Under the pieces are notes generated by a model, which saw only the letters and a list, made by a program, of their open reading frames with translations, was not told the origin of the DNA and did no database searches. Both the position numbers and the translations under genes were made by a program. Of a DNA stretch of 64,000 bases, positions 26,263 to 34,598 are shown one piece after another. The DNA comes from Psychromicrobium xiongbiense (GTDB taxonomy: Bacteria; Actinomycetota; Actinomycetes; Actinomycetales; Micrococcaceae): assembly GCF_030271165.1 (NCBI RefSeq), contig NZ_JASSZH010000021.1:62001-126000 (forward strand), read 5' to 3'. Numbering within the stretch: position 1 is the stretch's first letter; every line of letters begins with the position of its first letter.

Positions 26263-28503
26263 CTAGTTGGCTGCCGCTTCGGCGTCAGCGTCAACCGCCA
26301 CAGCTTCAGCAGCTGCGGCTTCCCCGGCCACCACCGGGGAGAGCGAGAGCTTTCCACGGTCATCGATCTTGGTGATCTCCACCTGGATCTTCTGGCCGAC
26401 GGAGACGACGTCATCGACGTTGTCCACCCGCTTGCCGTCGTTGATCTTGCGCAACTCGGTGACGTGCAGCAGACCATCCTTGCCCGGGGTCAACGAGACG
26501 AAAGCACCGAAGGTGGTGGTCTTGACGACCGTACCCAGGTAGCGCTCACCGATCTCGGGGACCTGCGGGTTGGCGATGGCGTTGATCGCGGACCGGGCAG
26601 CCTCGGCCGAGGGACCGTTGGTCGCGCCGATGTACACGGTGCCGTCATCTTCAATCGAGATGTCCGCGCCAGTGTCTTCCTGGATCTGGTTGATCATCTT
26701 GCCCTTCGGGCCGATGACCTCGCCGATCTTGTCTACCGGGATCTTGACCGCGATGACGCGGGGAGCGAACTCGGAGAGCTCGTCCGGGACGTCGATCGCG
26801 GCATTCAGCACACCAAGGATGTGCAGACGGGCTTCACGGGCCTGCTTGAGCGCGGCAGCAAGCACGGAGGCCGGGATGCCGTCCAGCTTGGTGTCCAGCT
26901 GGATCGCCGTGACGAACTCGGAAGTACCGGCGACCTTGAAGTCCATGTCACCGAAGGCGTCTTCGGCACCGAGGATATCGGTCAGCGCGGCATAGCGGGT
27001 CTGGCCGTCGACCTCATCCGAAACGAGGCCCATGGCGATACCGGCAACCGGAGCCTTCAGCGGCACACCGGCGTTGAGCAGCGACAGGGTCGAGGCGCAA
27101 ACGGAGCCCATGGAGGTGGAGCCGTTGGAGCTCAGTGCCTCGGAGACCTGGCGGATCGCGTAGGGGAATTCCTCGCGGGTCGGCAGCACCGGTACCAGGG
27201 CGCGCTCAGCGAGAGCACCATGGCCGATTTCGCGGCGCTTGGGCGAACCCACGCGGCCGGTCTCGCCGGTGGAGTAGGGCGGGAAGTTGTAGTTGTGCAT
27301 GTACCGCTTCGTTTTCTCCGGGGAGAGCGAATCGATCTGCTGTTCCATCTTGAGCATGTTCAAGGTGGTTACACCGAGGATCTGGGTCTCGCCACGTTCG
27401 AAGATGGCGGAACCATGCACGCGGGGCAGAACCTCAACCTCAGCAGTGAGCTGGCGGATGTCCGTCAGGCCACGGCCGTCGATGCGCACCTGGTCCTTGA
27501 GGATGCGCTGGCGCACCACCTTCTTGGTGACCGAACGGAAGGCTGCGGAGATTTCCTTCTCGCGACCCTCGAACTGCGGGGCGAGCTCAGCGATGACCGC
27601 GTCCTTGAGCGCATCAGAGGCGTTGTCACGCTCCTGCTTGTCCGCGATCTGGAAAACCTCAGCCAACTTGGCGGCGGCTGCTGCGTCAACGGCAGCGTAC
27701 ACATCGTCCTGGTAGTCCAGGAAGATCGGGAACTCGACGCTGGGCTTGGCCGCGCGGGCGGCCAGATCAGCCTGAGCTTCACAGAGCAGGCGGATGAACG
27801 GCTTGGCCGCCTCCAGGCCCTCAGCCACGACCTCTTCAGTCGGAGCGGTGGCGCCCTGTTCCTTGATCAGGTTCCAGGAGTTGTCGGTGGCCTCGGCCTC
27901 GACCATCATGATGGCGACGTCGTCACCGGCAACGCGACCGGCCACGACCATGTCGAACACCGCGTTCTCCAGCTCGGAGTGCCGCGGGAAGGCAACCCAC
28001 TGGCCGTCGATCAGCGCCACCCGGACGCCGCCGATCGGACCGGAGAACGGCAGACCGGAGAGCTGGGTGGACATGGAGGAGGCGTTGATGGCAACAACGT
28101 CGTAGAGCTCGTCCGGGTTGATCGCCAGCACGGTGACGACGACCTGGACCTCGTTGCGCAGACCCTTGACGAAGGCCGGGCGCAGCGGGCGGTCCATCAG
28201 GCGGCAGGCCAGGATGGCCTCGGTGGAGGGACGGCCCTCACGACGGAAGAAGGATCCGGGGATGCGGCCGGCAGCGTACATACGCTCCTCGACATCCACG
28301 GTCAGCGGGAAGAAGTCGAAGCCGTCACGCGGCTGCTTGCCTGCCGTGGTGGCAGAGAGCAGGGCGGTGTCGTCATCGATGTAGACCATGGCAGCGCCAG
28401 CAGCCTGCTGGGCGAGCCGTCCGGTCTCAAAGCGAATGGTGCGTGTGCCGAAGCGACCGTTGTCGATCACTGCTTCAGCGAACTGGATTTCGGGACCCTC
28501 CAT
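26263..28503 (-). CDS. pnp: Polyribonucleotide nucleotidyltransferase
   Basis: A 746-residue PNPase: two RNase PH domains (about 10-225 and 335-560), then KH (about 590-650) and S1 (about 660-735) RNA-binding domains. The second PH core contains the conserved [12 protein letters not shown] stretch. It degrades RNA 3' to 5' with phosphate, and in actinobacteria also acts as the guanosine pentaphosphate synthetase/phosphorolytic enzyme. The tail is a short Ala/Glu/Asp-rich segment. It follows rpsO after a 211-base leader with several hairpins, consistent with autoregulation by leader cleavage. Confidence 0.97.
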   Translation of the reverse strand: MEGPEIQFAEAVIDNGRFGTRTIRFETGRLAQQAAGAAMVYIDDDTALLSATTAGKQPRDGFDFFPLTVDVEERMYAAGRIPGSFFRREGRPSTEAILACRLMDRPLRPAFVKGLRNEVQVVVTVLAINPDELYDVVAINASSMSTQLSGLPFSGPIGGVRVALIDGQWVAFPRHSELENAVFDMVVAGRVAGDDVAIMMVEAEATDNSWNLIKEQGATAPTEEVVAEGLEAAKPFIRLLCEAQADLAARAAKPSVEFPIFLDYQDDVYAAVDAAAAAKLAEVFQIADKQERDNASDALKDAVIAELAPQFEGREKEISAAFRSVTKKVVRQRILKDQVRIDGRGLTDIRQLTAEVEVLPRVHGSAIFERGETQILGVTTLNMLKMEQQIDSLSPEKTKRYMHNYNFPPYSTGETGRVGSPKRREIGHGALAERALVPVLPTREEFPYAIRQVSEALSSNGSTSMGSVCASTLSLLNAGVPLKAPVAGIAMGLVSDEVDGQTRYAALTDILGAEDAFGDMDFKVAGTSEFVTAIQLDTKLDGIPASVLAAALKQAREARLHILGVLNAAIDVPDELSEFAPRVIAVKIPVDKIGEVIGPKGKMINQIQEDTGADISIEDDGTVYIGATNGPSAEAARSAINAIANPQVPEIGERYLGTVVKTTTFGAFVSLTPGKDGLLHVTELRKINDGKRVDNVDDVVSVGQKIQVEITKIDDRGKLSLSPVVAGEAAAAEAVAVDADAEAAAN

Positions 28504-28575
28504 AGAGAGTCACCTCCGTTTCTGTTCAGGGGTGTCTGGTCAACGGAGGACTGTCCGGGCTCAGGAACCTCTGGT

Positions 28576-28587
28576 CTTCGATCGAAG
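28576..28587. repeat. 12-base perfect palindrome in the pnp leader
   Basis: CTTCGATCGAAG lies in the 211-base rpsO-pnp spacer, followed (toward rpsO) by a GGGA/TCCC stem. In the transcript these would fold into hairpins of the kind that PNPase and RNase III act on in other bacteria; that role here is inference. Confidence 0.35.
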
Positions 28588-28671
28588 CTCACGGGAAGCG
28601 AATGCTCCCGGAAGCCACTACCGAGGACCGCGAAGGGCCTTCCCCGATGAGTCCGCCATAGGGTGGAACCG

Positions 28672-28707
28672 TCAGGGCCGCACTCCATTGCTGGAATACG
28701 GCCCTGA
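28672..28707 (-). terminator. Hairpin after rpsO
   Basis: TCAGGGCCG (28672-28680) pairs perfectly with CGGCCCTGA (28699-28707) over nine bases, with a small CCA/TGG stem in the loop. It begins seven bases after the rpsO stop codon on the transcript. No U-tract, so it may be a partial terminator or an RNA-processing site. Confidence 0.5.
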
Positions 28708-28714
28708 TCACAGG

Positions 28715-28984
28715 TTATCGGCGCAGGCCGAGGCGCTCAATGAGCGTGCGGTAACGCGTGATATCGGTGTCCTTCAAGTAGTCCAGCAGGCGACGGCGAC
28801 GGCCAACCAGCAGCAGCAGGCCGCGGCGGGTGTGGTGATCGTGCTTGTGCATCTTGAGGTGCTCGGTCAGATCGGAGATGCGCTTGGAGAGCATCGCAAC
28901 CTGGACCTCCGGCGAACCGGTGTCACCCTCGCCAGTGGCGTATTCCTTGATGATTTCTTGCTTTACAGCGGCGTCAAGTGCCAC
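28715..28984 (-). CDS. rpsO: 30S ribosomal protein S15
   Basis: An 89-residue ribosomal protein that binds the central domain of 16S rRNA early in assembly. The S15 signature including [12 protein letters not shown] and [10 protein letters not shown] is intact. The GTG at 28984 has a strong AAGGAG about eight bases upstream, so the longer open frame to 29104 is not used. The order rpsO-pnp is widely conserved. Confidence 0.97.
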   Translation of the reverse strand: MALDAAVKQEIIKEYATGEGDTGSPEVQVAMLSKRISDLTEHLKMHKHDHHTRRGLLLLVGRRRRLLDYLKDTDITRYRTLIERLGLRR

Positions 28985-29147
28985 AGATAACTCCTTGGAT
29001 GTGCCGTGAGTCCCGCATGGCGCTGCGCCACCGGGTGCGCGGTGCCGGAACCTGTCCCGGACACCACCGAATCCAGCCGCCACGGACTGCAGCCGGATTC
29101 GCACCTTCAGTTTACTCTGGCACCCATCACTCTGTCGAAGCGAGCCG

Positions 29148-29660
29148 TCACTCCGTCGAGGCAGACTCCGCTGGGGCGGCGGAACTCGCAGTGGCCTTGT
29201 GGACCAACTCCCGCCATTCCCGCCAGACCAGCCACATGATGACCAGGTCCAGCAGAGTGAAGAGCACCATGCCGATGGTCGGCCGGGTGATCAGAACGTA
29301 GATCTGATATGCCGTAAACAGCCCCAGGACCGCCAGAGCGTAGGGGTAGACCCAGTGATATTCCTTGAAAAGGCAATAGACCAGAACAATTTTGACGATG
29401 CCGTGGGCGAGCAGGAAGAAAATGACGAAGGCGTGCGAGCCGCTACTGAGCTCGTGGTCCATCCGGCCGGCCCAGTAGCCGATGAAGTTCCGGATCGGAT
29501 GATGGCCCTCCACCGGGGTGGCAATCGGGCTCAAGAGGCTGGTCAGCAGCTCAGGGAAGAACCACAGCGCAAGACCTGCCACCAACTCGACAACGCCGTC
29601 GAAACCCTTGATCGCAATGCCGATCCGGTAGACCGTCTCGAGAGCTTTCGCGGATTTCAT
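29148..29660 (-). CDS. DUF2127 family membrane protein
   Basis: A 170-residue integral membrane protein with four to five helices and the conserved family features [15 protein letters not shown] and [11 protein letters not shown]. Its function is unknown. Its ATG overlaps the ribF stop by four bases (ATGA), so it is translationally coupled to ribF. Confidence 0.85.
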   Translation of the reverse strand: MKSAKALETVYRIGIAIKGFDGVVELVAGLALWFFPELLTSLLSPIATPVEGHHPIRNFIGYWAGRMDHELSSGSHAFVIFFLLAHGIVKIVLVYCLFKEYHWVYPYALAVLGLFTAYQIYVLITRPTIGMVLFTLLDLVIMWLVWREWRELVHKATASSAAPAESASTE

Positions 29661-30622
29661 CGTTCCACCCCTTTGGCAGCTTCAGCGAGGATGATCCGGG
29701 AATCAGCCACATCCTGGCACATTTGCTCGATCAGCGCCTCCGGTCCGGTATAGGCGACCATTCCCCGCAGCCGCGCCACAAACTCCACCCGCACGCGCTG
29801 GCCATAGAGATCGAAGTCCTCGACGAGTTCCACGGGTCGGTCCAGGACGTGCGCCTCCACCTGGCGGCTGACTCCCTCGAACGTCGGATTGCTGCCGACC
29901 GAAATCGCTGCCGGCCACCGGGTACCCGCCGCGTCCACCAGCCAGCCTGCGTAGACACCATCGGCCGGGATATAGCCCTCTGCCTCCGGCGCCAGATTGG
30001 CCGTGGGGAAGCCCAGATCGCGCCCCCGGGCGGCGCCATGGACCACCTCACCCACCATGGTGTGTGGGTGCCCCAAAATATCGGCTGCCTCTTCCACTGC
30101 CCCGCGGTCAAGTGCCTCGCGTACCCAGGTTGAGGACCAGCGGCGCCGTTCGCCCAGTTCGTCCACCACCACGACGGCGAAGCCGAACTGCTCCCCCATC
30201 TCCTGCATGGTGTGCAGGTCGCCGGAGTTGTCACGGCCGAATCTCACGTCCTGACCGACCACCACGGTTTTGGCCTGCAGATTTCCGACCAGGACCGAGC
30301 GGACAAATTCCTCCGGGGTGCTCCGGGCGAAGTCCAGGGTGTACCGGATCACCACAGTGGCATCCAGACCGGTGCTGGCGAGAGCGTCCAGGCGCTGAGC
30401 CAGACTCATGATCTGCCCCGGTGCCGAATCCGGACGGTGCACCTCCAGCGGGTGCGGATCAAAGGTGATCACCACCGAGGAAGCTTTCTGGCGCACGGCT
30501 TCCGCCACGAGCCAGGACAGCACCTGCTGATGACCGCGATGGACGCCGTCAAAATTGCCCAGTGTGACCACGGACGGTCCGAAGGCCTGGGGCAACTGGG
30601 ATAAACCATGGTAGACGTGCAC
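29657..30622 (-). CDS. ribF: Bifunctional riboflavin kinase/FAD synthetase
   Basis: A 321-residue enzyme that phosphorylates riboflavin to FMN and adenylylates FMN to FAD. The N-terminal nucleotidyl-transferase domain has GNFDGVHRGHQ at about 22-32; the C-terminal kinase domain has GRDLGFPTANL near 193. Length is typical. It lies downstream of the truB block, as is usual in actinobacteria, with a 69-base gap from the upstream membrane gene. Confidence 0.96.
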   Translation of the reverse strand: MHVYHGLSQLPQAFGPSVVTLGNFDGVHRGHQQVLSWLVAEAVRQKASSVVITFDPHPLEVHRPDSAPGQIMSLAQRLDALASTGLDATVVIRYTLDFARSTPEEFVRSVLVGNLQAKTVVVGQDVRFGRDNSGDLHTMQEMGEQFGFAVVVVDELGERRRWSSTWVREALDRGAVEEAADILGHPHTMVGEVVHGAARGRDLGFPTANLAPEAEGYIPADGVYAGWLVDAAGTRWPAAISVGSNPTFEGVSRQVEAHVLDRPVELVEDFDLYGQRVRVEFVARLRGMVAYTGPEALIEQMCQDVADSRIILAEAAKGVER

Positions 30623-30691
30623 TGTGCGGTAGGTCCCTTAAGTGATGGGCTGAAAGCCTCAATGAAATGAGTATGGGCGGCTGGAACGGAA

Positions 30692-31258
30692 TCAGCCGGG
30701 AAGCGTTCCGGTGGCCAGAAAGCGGGCCCGCAGAGTCTGCGTCCGCTCCACCCAGAGGTACCAGACCACGATGACGGGCGGCAGCACGAGTTCGGCAATC
30801 AGCAACAGGATCACGGTCACCTCCGGAAGACCGGATACCGCCCAGGAGTACACGCGGGCCAGACCACCCAGGAACACCGTCGAGCTGAGCACCATCAGCG
30901 CCTTCGACCAGACGAATTTGAAGGCAATCAACAGATAGCTGATCCCGGTGCCCACCAGAAAAGCAGCCAGGAAACGATAATTGCTCTGGATCGTGGCGTT
31001 GAGGCTGCTCCCGGCATCGGGCAGATTCGAGATGCCGGAGAACAGGTCAAAGAGACCGACGCCCGCCAACAGGAGGCCGAACACCGCCAGCACGAGGCGG
31101 AACAGGCGCCATTCTGAGGTTGGTGGCTCCTTCTTCGCCGCACCGGGCTGCTCAGCTCCAGTGTCTTCCCCTCCAGTGTCTTCCCCTTCGGGGGTTTCCC
31201 CTTCGGGCGCGCCAGAATCTTCTGGCTCCATTGCGGGTACCGCATCACTCTCGGTCAT
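30692..31258 (-). CDS. Hypothetical membrane protein with acidic N-terminus
   Basis: A 188-residue protein. The first 45 residues are acidic and Gly/Glu-rich with a repeated EGEDTGG-type pattern; four membrane helices follow at about 50-70, 90-108, 115-133 and 150-172. No family recognised. It stands alone between ribF and a GNAT gene on the same strand. Confidence 0.65.
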   Translation of the reverse strand: MTESDAVPAMEPEDSGAPEGETPEGEDTGGEDTGAEQPGAAKKEPPTSEWRLFRLVLAVFGLLLAGVGLFDLFSGISNLPDAGSSLNATIQSNYRFLAAFLVGTGISYLLIAFKFVWSKALMVLSSTVFLGGLARVYSWAVSGLPEVTVILLLIAELVLPPVIVVWYLWVERTQTLRARFLATGTLPG

Positions 31259-31340
31259 AGCGGCTCACCTTTCGTCCCTACGGATCCGACGCCTCCGGGC
31301 GGGAATCCTTCGATGTCTGTTGCGGTGTCTTGGCCCTAGC

Positions 31341-32000
31341 CTATGCTCCAGGGGGTTCTGAAGGCAGGCCATCGACCAGCCGCGCCGTCCGGGGCTCAAC
31401 CCGGCTCAGGTACTCTTCCCTGCTCTGAGACAGCATCCAAACCGCAGCGCTTGTTCCCCGATGATCAGCGAAGCCCCGCAGTTCCGCCTCAAAACGGAAT
31501 CCGGATTTCTCGGCGAGTTTGCGGCTTGCCCAGTGAGGCGCCAGCGCGAACCAGTACAGGTACTCCAGATTCAGCCCGTTGAACGCGTAGTCGAGCAGAA
31601 GTGCCACGGCGTGCGAGCCTACACCGCGGCCGCGACTCGCCGGGCCCAGATTGATCCCCAGCTCCGCCGTTCCGGCCCGGAAGGCGTGAAGGCCGATGGT
31701 GCCCAGCAGCCCCTCGTCGGAGGCGTCCGCCACGGCAAAATCCTGAGTGCTGCCGTCCCGCCATCCTGTGGCCACAATCTCGGTGAGGTAATGAACGGCA
31801 TCGGACTCGCCATAGTCCAGGGGCAGCCGGGAAATCCAGCGCTGAGCCTGATCATCGCGGCAGTTGCGCACGATGCCGGGCACATCGGCCAAGGTGAGCG
31901 CCCGTAGCGTCACGGTGCCATCGCTGAGCACCGGGACCAGGTCGGTCTGGACCAGATCTTCGGGGGTCGTGGCAGATTCCGGGGAGAGATGGACAGTCAT
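31341..32000 (-). CDS. GNAT N-acetyltransferase, RimJ/RimL type
   Basis: A 219-residue acetyltransferase. The core acetyl-CoA binding pattern is GRGVGSHAVALLLDYAF near 133-149, and the C-terminal FRFEAELRGFADHRG matches the RimJ/RimL group that acetylates protein N-termini or small amines. Substrate unknown. Start overlaps the stop of the upstream membrane gene (ATGA), linking it to the small membrane proteins between truB and ribF. Confidence 0.85.
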   Translation of the reverse strand: MTVHLSPESATTPEDLVQTDLVPVLSDGTVTLRALTLADVPGIVRNCRDDQAQRWISRLPLDYGESDAVHYLTEIVATGWRDGSTQDFAVADASDEGLLGTIGLHAFRAGTAELGINLGPASRGRGVGSHAVALLLDYAFNGLNLEYLYWFALAPHWASRKLAEKSGFRFEAELRGFADHRGTSAAVWMLSQSREEYLSRVEPRTARLVDGLPSEPPGA

Positions 32001-32497
32001 GGACGTTCTTTTTCTTCGGTAGGTGAAGGCTCGGGGTTCGAAGGCTCAGGTCCCAGGGATGCCGCGCTGAGCCGTGGATGATGCCGGTACAGCCAGATCA
32101 GGCCCAGGATCGGCAACAGCAGCGGGACAAAGCCATAGCCGCGGCCATAGCCACTCCACACCGTGTCACGGGGGAAGGCCTGGGCATCGGCCAGACTGAG
32201 CGAACCGACGATCAGCACACCCAGCAGTTCCACGGACACGGCCACCACGGATACCCAGTACCAGCGGGTGCCCCGCAGAGCCAGGGATACGGTTGCCAGC
32301 AGATAGATCACGGCCGCCACCGCGGAGAGCAGATAGGCCAGCGGAGCCGCAGAAAAATTGCTGGCCAGCTGGTAGCCGGCCCGGGCACCCGCCGCCAGCG
32401 TGAACACGGCATACACCGCAATCAACAGCCGTCCCGGTCCGGTGGCCCGGCTGGAACCCGAATCCCTGGAACGCAGCTCAGAGATCTTTTTCGTCAT
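31997..32497 (-). CDS. Hypothetical membrane protein
   Basis: A 166-residue protein with a basic N-terminus and four predicted membrane helices, then a short Pro/Glu-rich tail. I placed the start at the ATG at 32497, which overlaps the preceding stop (ATGA); the frame continues upstream into the neighbour. No family recognised. Its coupling to the next membrane gene suggests a two-component complex. Confidence 0.7.
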   Translation of the reverse strand: MTKKISELRSRDSGSSRATGPGRLLIAVYAVFTLAAGARAGYQLASNFSAAPLAYLLSAVAAVIYLLATVSLALRGTRWYWVSVVAVSVELLGVLIVGSLSLADAQAFPRDTVWSGYGRGYGFVPLLLPILGLIWLYRHHPRLSAASLGPEPSNPEPSPTEEKERP

Positions 32498-32874
32498 CGC
32501 AGAATCACCCCGCCGAAGCCATACCAGATCTGCTCCATCCGGAACATCATCACGATGCCGATCAGGCCCACGGCAGCCAGAACAATATTGCTCCACCGGG
32601 TGCGCTCCATCAGTGACCAGTACACCGCACCGATCGGGATCACCACCGCGGTGGCGGCATAGCCCCAGAACTCCCAGGGATCACCGGCGATCCGCTCGCC
32701 GATGCTGGCTCGCACGATGCTGGCCACGACGAACACCAGAAGGTAGAGCTCCACCGCGGCTGCTGCCAGGATCGTCACATCGTTAGGTGCTTTTTTGGCC
32801 ACCGCATACCCCAGGCAGAGCAGGAAGGAGGCACCGCCGATCACCAGAGAAAGATAAAACCAGGCGTCAGGCAT
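32494..32874 (-). CDS. Hypothetical small membrane protein
   Basis: A 126-residue protein with four membrane helices and almost no loops. The ATG at 32874 overlaps the truB stop by eight bases; the upstream frame to 33132 is a truB shadow. It is coupled on both sides, so truB and the two membrane proteins are read as one unit. No family recognised. Confidence 0.7.
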   Translation of the reverse strand: MPDAWFYLSLVIGGASFLLCLGYAVAKKAPNDVTILAAAAVELYLLVFVVASIVRASIGERIAGDPWEFWGYAATAVVIPIGAVYWSLMERTRWSNIVLAAVGLIGIVMMFRMEQIWYGFGGVILR

Positions 32875-33802
32875 GATCCCCCTCGGCCTGTAGAACCAGA
32901 ATGGCCCTGGCTTTTTTACCGGAAGGCCCCGAGTCCTCCAGAAGAGCCACCAGTCGCCCCTCGGGATCAAAGGCTGCCGATGGCTCCGTGGCGGGATGCT
33001 CGGTCGGCCCTGCGGTAATGCGACGGCCGAAGGAGAGTTCAATCGCTTCCTCCGCAGTGACCTCACGCACGGGCAGTAACTGGCGTGCGGCCTGGCCGAG
33101 CTCCAGAACCGGCAGGTCAGAACCAGCCTCACGAAGTTCTTCCAGCTGCGTCAGGCTGCTCGCCTGCTCCAGTGTGTAGGGTCCGACGGCGGTGCGGCGC
33201 AGGGCCGTCAAATGCCCGCCGACGCCCAGGCCCCGCCCGAGATCCCGGGCCAGGGCACGAATATACGTCCCGGAGGAACAGTCGATGCTGACCGTCAGGT
33301 CGATGACCTCGAGGCCATCCTCCAGGGTGATGCGTTGCATCGAATGCACCTCGAAGCGATCAATCCTCACCGGACGCGCGGCCAGGACCACCTCTTCACC
33401 CGAGCGGACCCGGGCGTAGGAACGTTCCCCGTTGACCTTGATGGCGCTGACGCTGCTCGGAATCTGCTCAATGGCGCCGGTGAGCGCAGCGATCTGTTCC
33501 TGAATGCCAGCCTCGGTGACGCCCTCGGTGCCGTGCGAGGCGGTCACTTCGCCTTCGGCATCGTCGGTCACGGTGGACTGGCCCAGTCGAATGGTGGCGT
33601 CGTAGCTCTTGCCCGTGCCGACGATGAAGGTCAGCAGCCGGGTGGCCTTGTTGAGGCCGATCACGAGAACACCGGTCGCCATGGGATCCAGGGTCCCGGC
33701 ATGGCCCACTTTGCGGGTACCGGCAAGGCGGCGGAGTTTGGCGACTACATCGTGACTCGTCCAGCCCTGCGGCTTGTCAACGATTATCAGTCCAGAAACC
33801 AC
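32867..33802 (-). CDS. truB: tRNA pseudouridine(55) synthase
   Basis: A 311-residue synthase that makes pseudouridine 55 in the T-loop of tRNAs. The catalytic aspartate D39 is in GHAGTLDPMATG, and the N-terminal LIIVDKPQGWTSHD is standard. A C-terminal extension with a PUA-like region is present, as in actinobacterial TruB. It follows rbfA after a 220-base spacer with nested inverted repeats. Confidence 0.96.
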   Translation of the reverse strand: MVSGLIIVDKPQGWTSHDVVAKLRRLAGTRKVGHAGTLDPMATGVLVIGLNKATRLLTFIVGTGKSYDATIRLGQSTVTDDAEGEVTASHGTEGVTEAGIQEQIAALTGAIEQIPSSVSAIKVNGERSYARVRSGEEVVLAARPVRIDRFEVHSMQRITLEDGLEVIDLTVSIDCSSGTYIRALARDLGRGLGVGGHLTALRRTAVGPYTLEQASSLTQLEELREAGSDLPVLELGQAARQLLPVREVTAEEAIELSFGRRITAGPTEHPATEPSAAFDPEGRLVALLEDSGPSGKKARAILVLQAEGDHA

Positions 33803-33885
33803 GCCTTCCAGTATAGAAGGCCCGGACGTTCCCTGAGGTCATGGGGCTCGTTCGGAGGGCGTGATCCTGCGAACGTTGCTGGACG

Positions 33886-34013
33886 ATTTCGCGAACTTTA
33901 ACGGCGAGTGGGGCACTCCCGGATGGTCGCCTGCGGCGCCACGCCGGGGCCCTCGTGCCCCACTCTTGAGGACCCGCGATTGCAGGTGCTCTTTCCGTTT
34001 TCGTTCGCGAAAT
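33886..34013. repeat. Nested inverted repeat between rbfA and truB
   Basis: Three concentric stems are visible: outer ATTTCGCGAAC (33886-33896) with 34003-34013, perfect over 11; middle GAGTGGGGCAC (33906-33916) with 33955-33965, perfect over 11; inner CCCGG with CCGGG (33918-33922, 33944-33948). The transcript would fold into one long rod between rbfA and truB. It may be a terminator, a processing site or a palindromic repeat element. Confidence 0.6.
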
Positions 34014-34022
34014 GACGGGCGG

Positions 34023-34469
34023 CTACGCCTCGTCGTCTTCGTCGTCCTCGTCCGCTGCGGACTTGTACGGGTCGGCATCGCCAGCGAAGGTTGCCCCTGC
34101 GGCCGCTGCCGCCAGAGCAGCATCGCGCTCCTTGGTCTGGCGGATGAGCTCCTCGAGCTGGCTCGCCGTCTCCGGAATCTCGTCTGAGACGAATTCCAGC
34201 GTCGGCACCAGACGAATCGTCAGGTTCCGGCCCACTTCGCGTCGCAGAATTCCGCGCGAACGCTCCAGGGACTCTGTCGCCTCCTGCTTCGCAGCCGCAT
34301 CGCCAAAAATCGTGTAATACACCGTGGCATGCTGCAGGTCGTTGGTGACGCGCACCTCGGTCAGGGTGATGTTCTCCACCCCGGGCTCCTTGACCTGCTT
34401 GCGCAGAGCCTCGGCAACGACGACCTTGATACGCTGCGCCAACCGCGCAGCCCGTGCCGGATCAGCCAT
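34023..34469 (-). CDS. rbfA: Ribosome-binding factor A
   Basis: A 148-residue factor with the KH-like RbfA fold that helps mature the 30S subunit. The core runs to about residue 115; the tail ends in an acidic low-complexity stretch rich in Asp/Glu. The gene follows infB after 129 bases that hold a palindromic repeat element. Start at ATG 34469, behind an AGGAGG-like site. Confidence 0.95.
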   Translation of the reverse strand: MADPARAARLAQRIKVVVAEALRKQVKEPGVENITLTEVRVTNDLQHATVYYTIFGDAAAKQEATESLERSRGILRREVGRNLTIRLVPTLEFVSDEIPETASQLEELIRQTKERDAALAAAAAGATFAGDADPYKSAADEDDEDDEA

Positions 34470-34526
34470 TGTTCCTCCTGTAAATCAGACGTTCAAATAC
34501 GCGAGCGAGTCATGCGCTATACGACA

Positions 34527-34590
34527 TCAGTGATAGGGCCCCAGGGACGGCTTCGGGCGTCCGCGAAGCGGGCGGGGGCCCCATCACTGA
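34527..34590. repeat. Palindromic repeat element, copy 1
   Basis: Arms 34527-34542 and 34575-34590 pair at 15 of 16 bases, and the loop holds a 29-base core (34550-34578) identical to bases 61891-61919. The core itself contains the stem GCTTCG/CGAAGC. It starts nine bases after the infB stop on the transcript, so it could work as a terminator or attenuator between infB and rbfA. Confidence 0.7.
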
Positions 34591-34598
34591 GTGAGGAC

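Noticed and set aside
26206..28650. 814-codon open frame opposite pnp
   Set aside because: It mirrors pnp codons, with a composition rich in His/Asp/Gly typical of antisense reading in high-GC genes.
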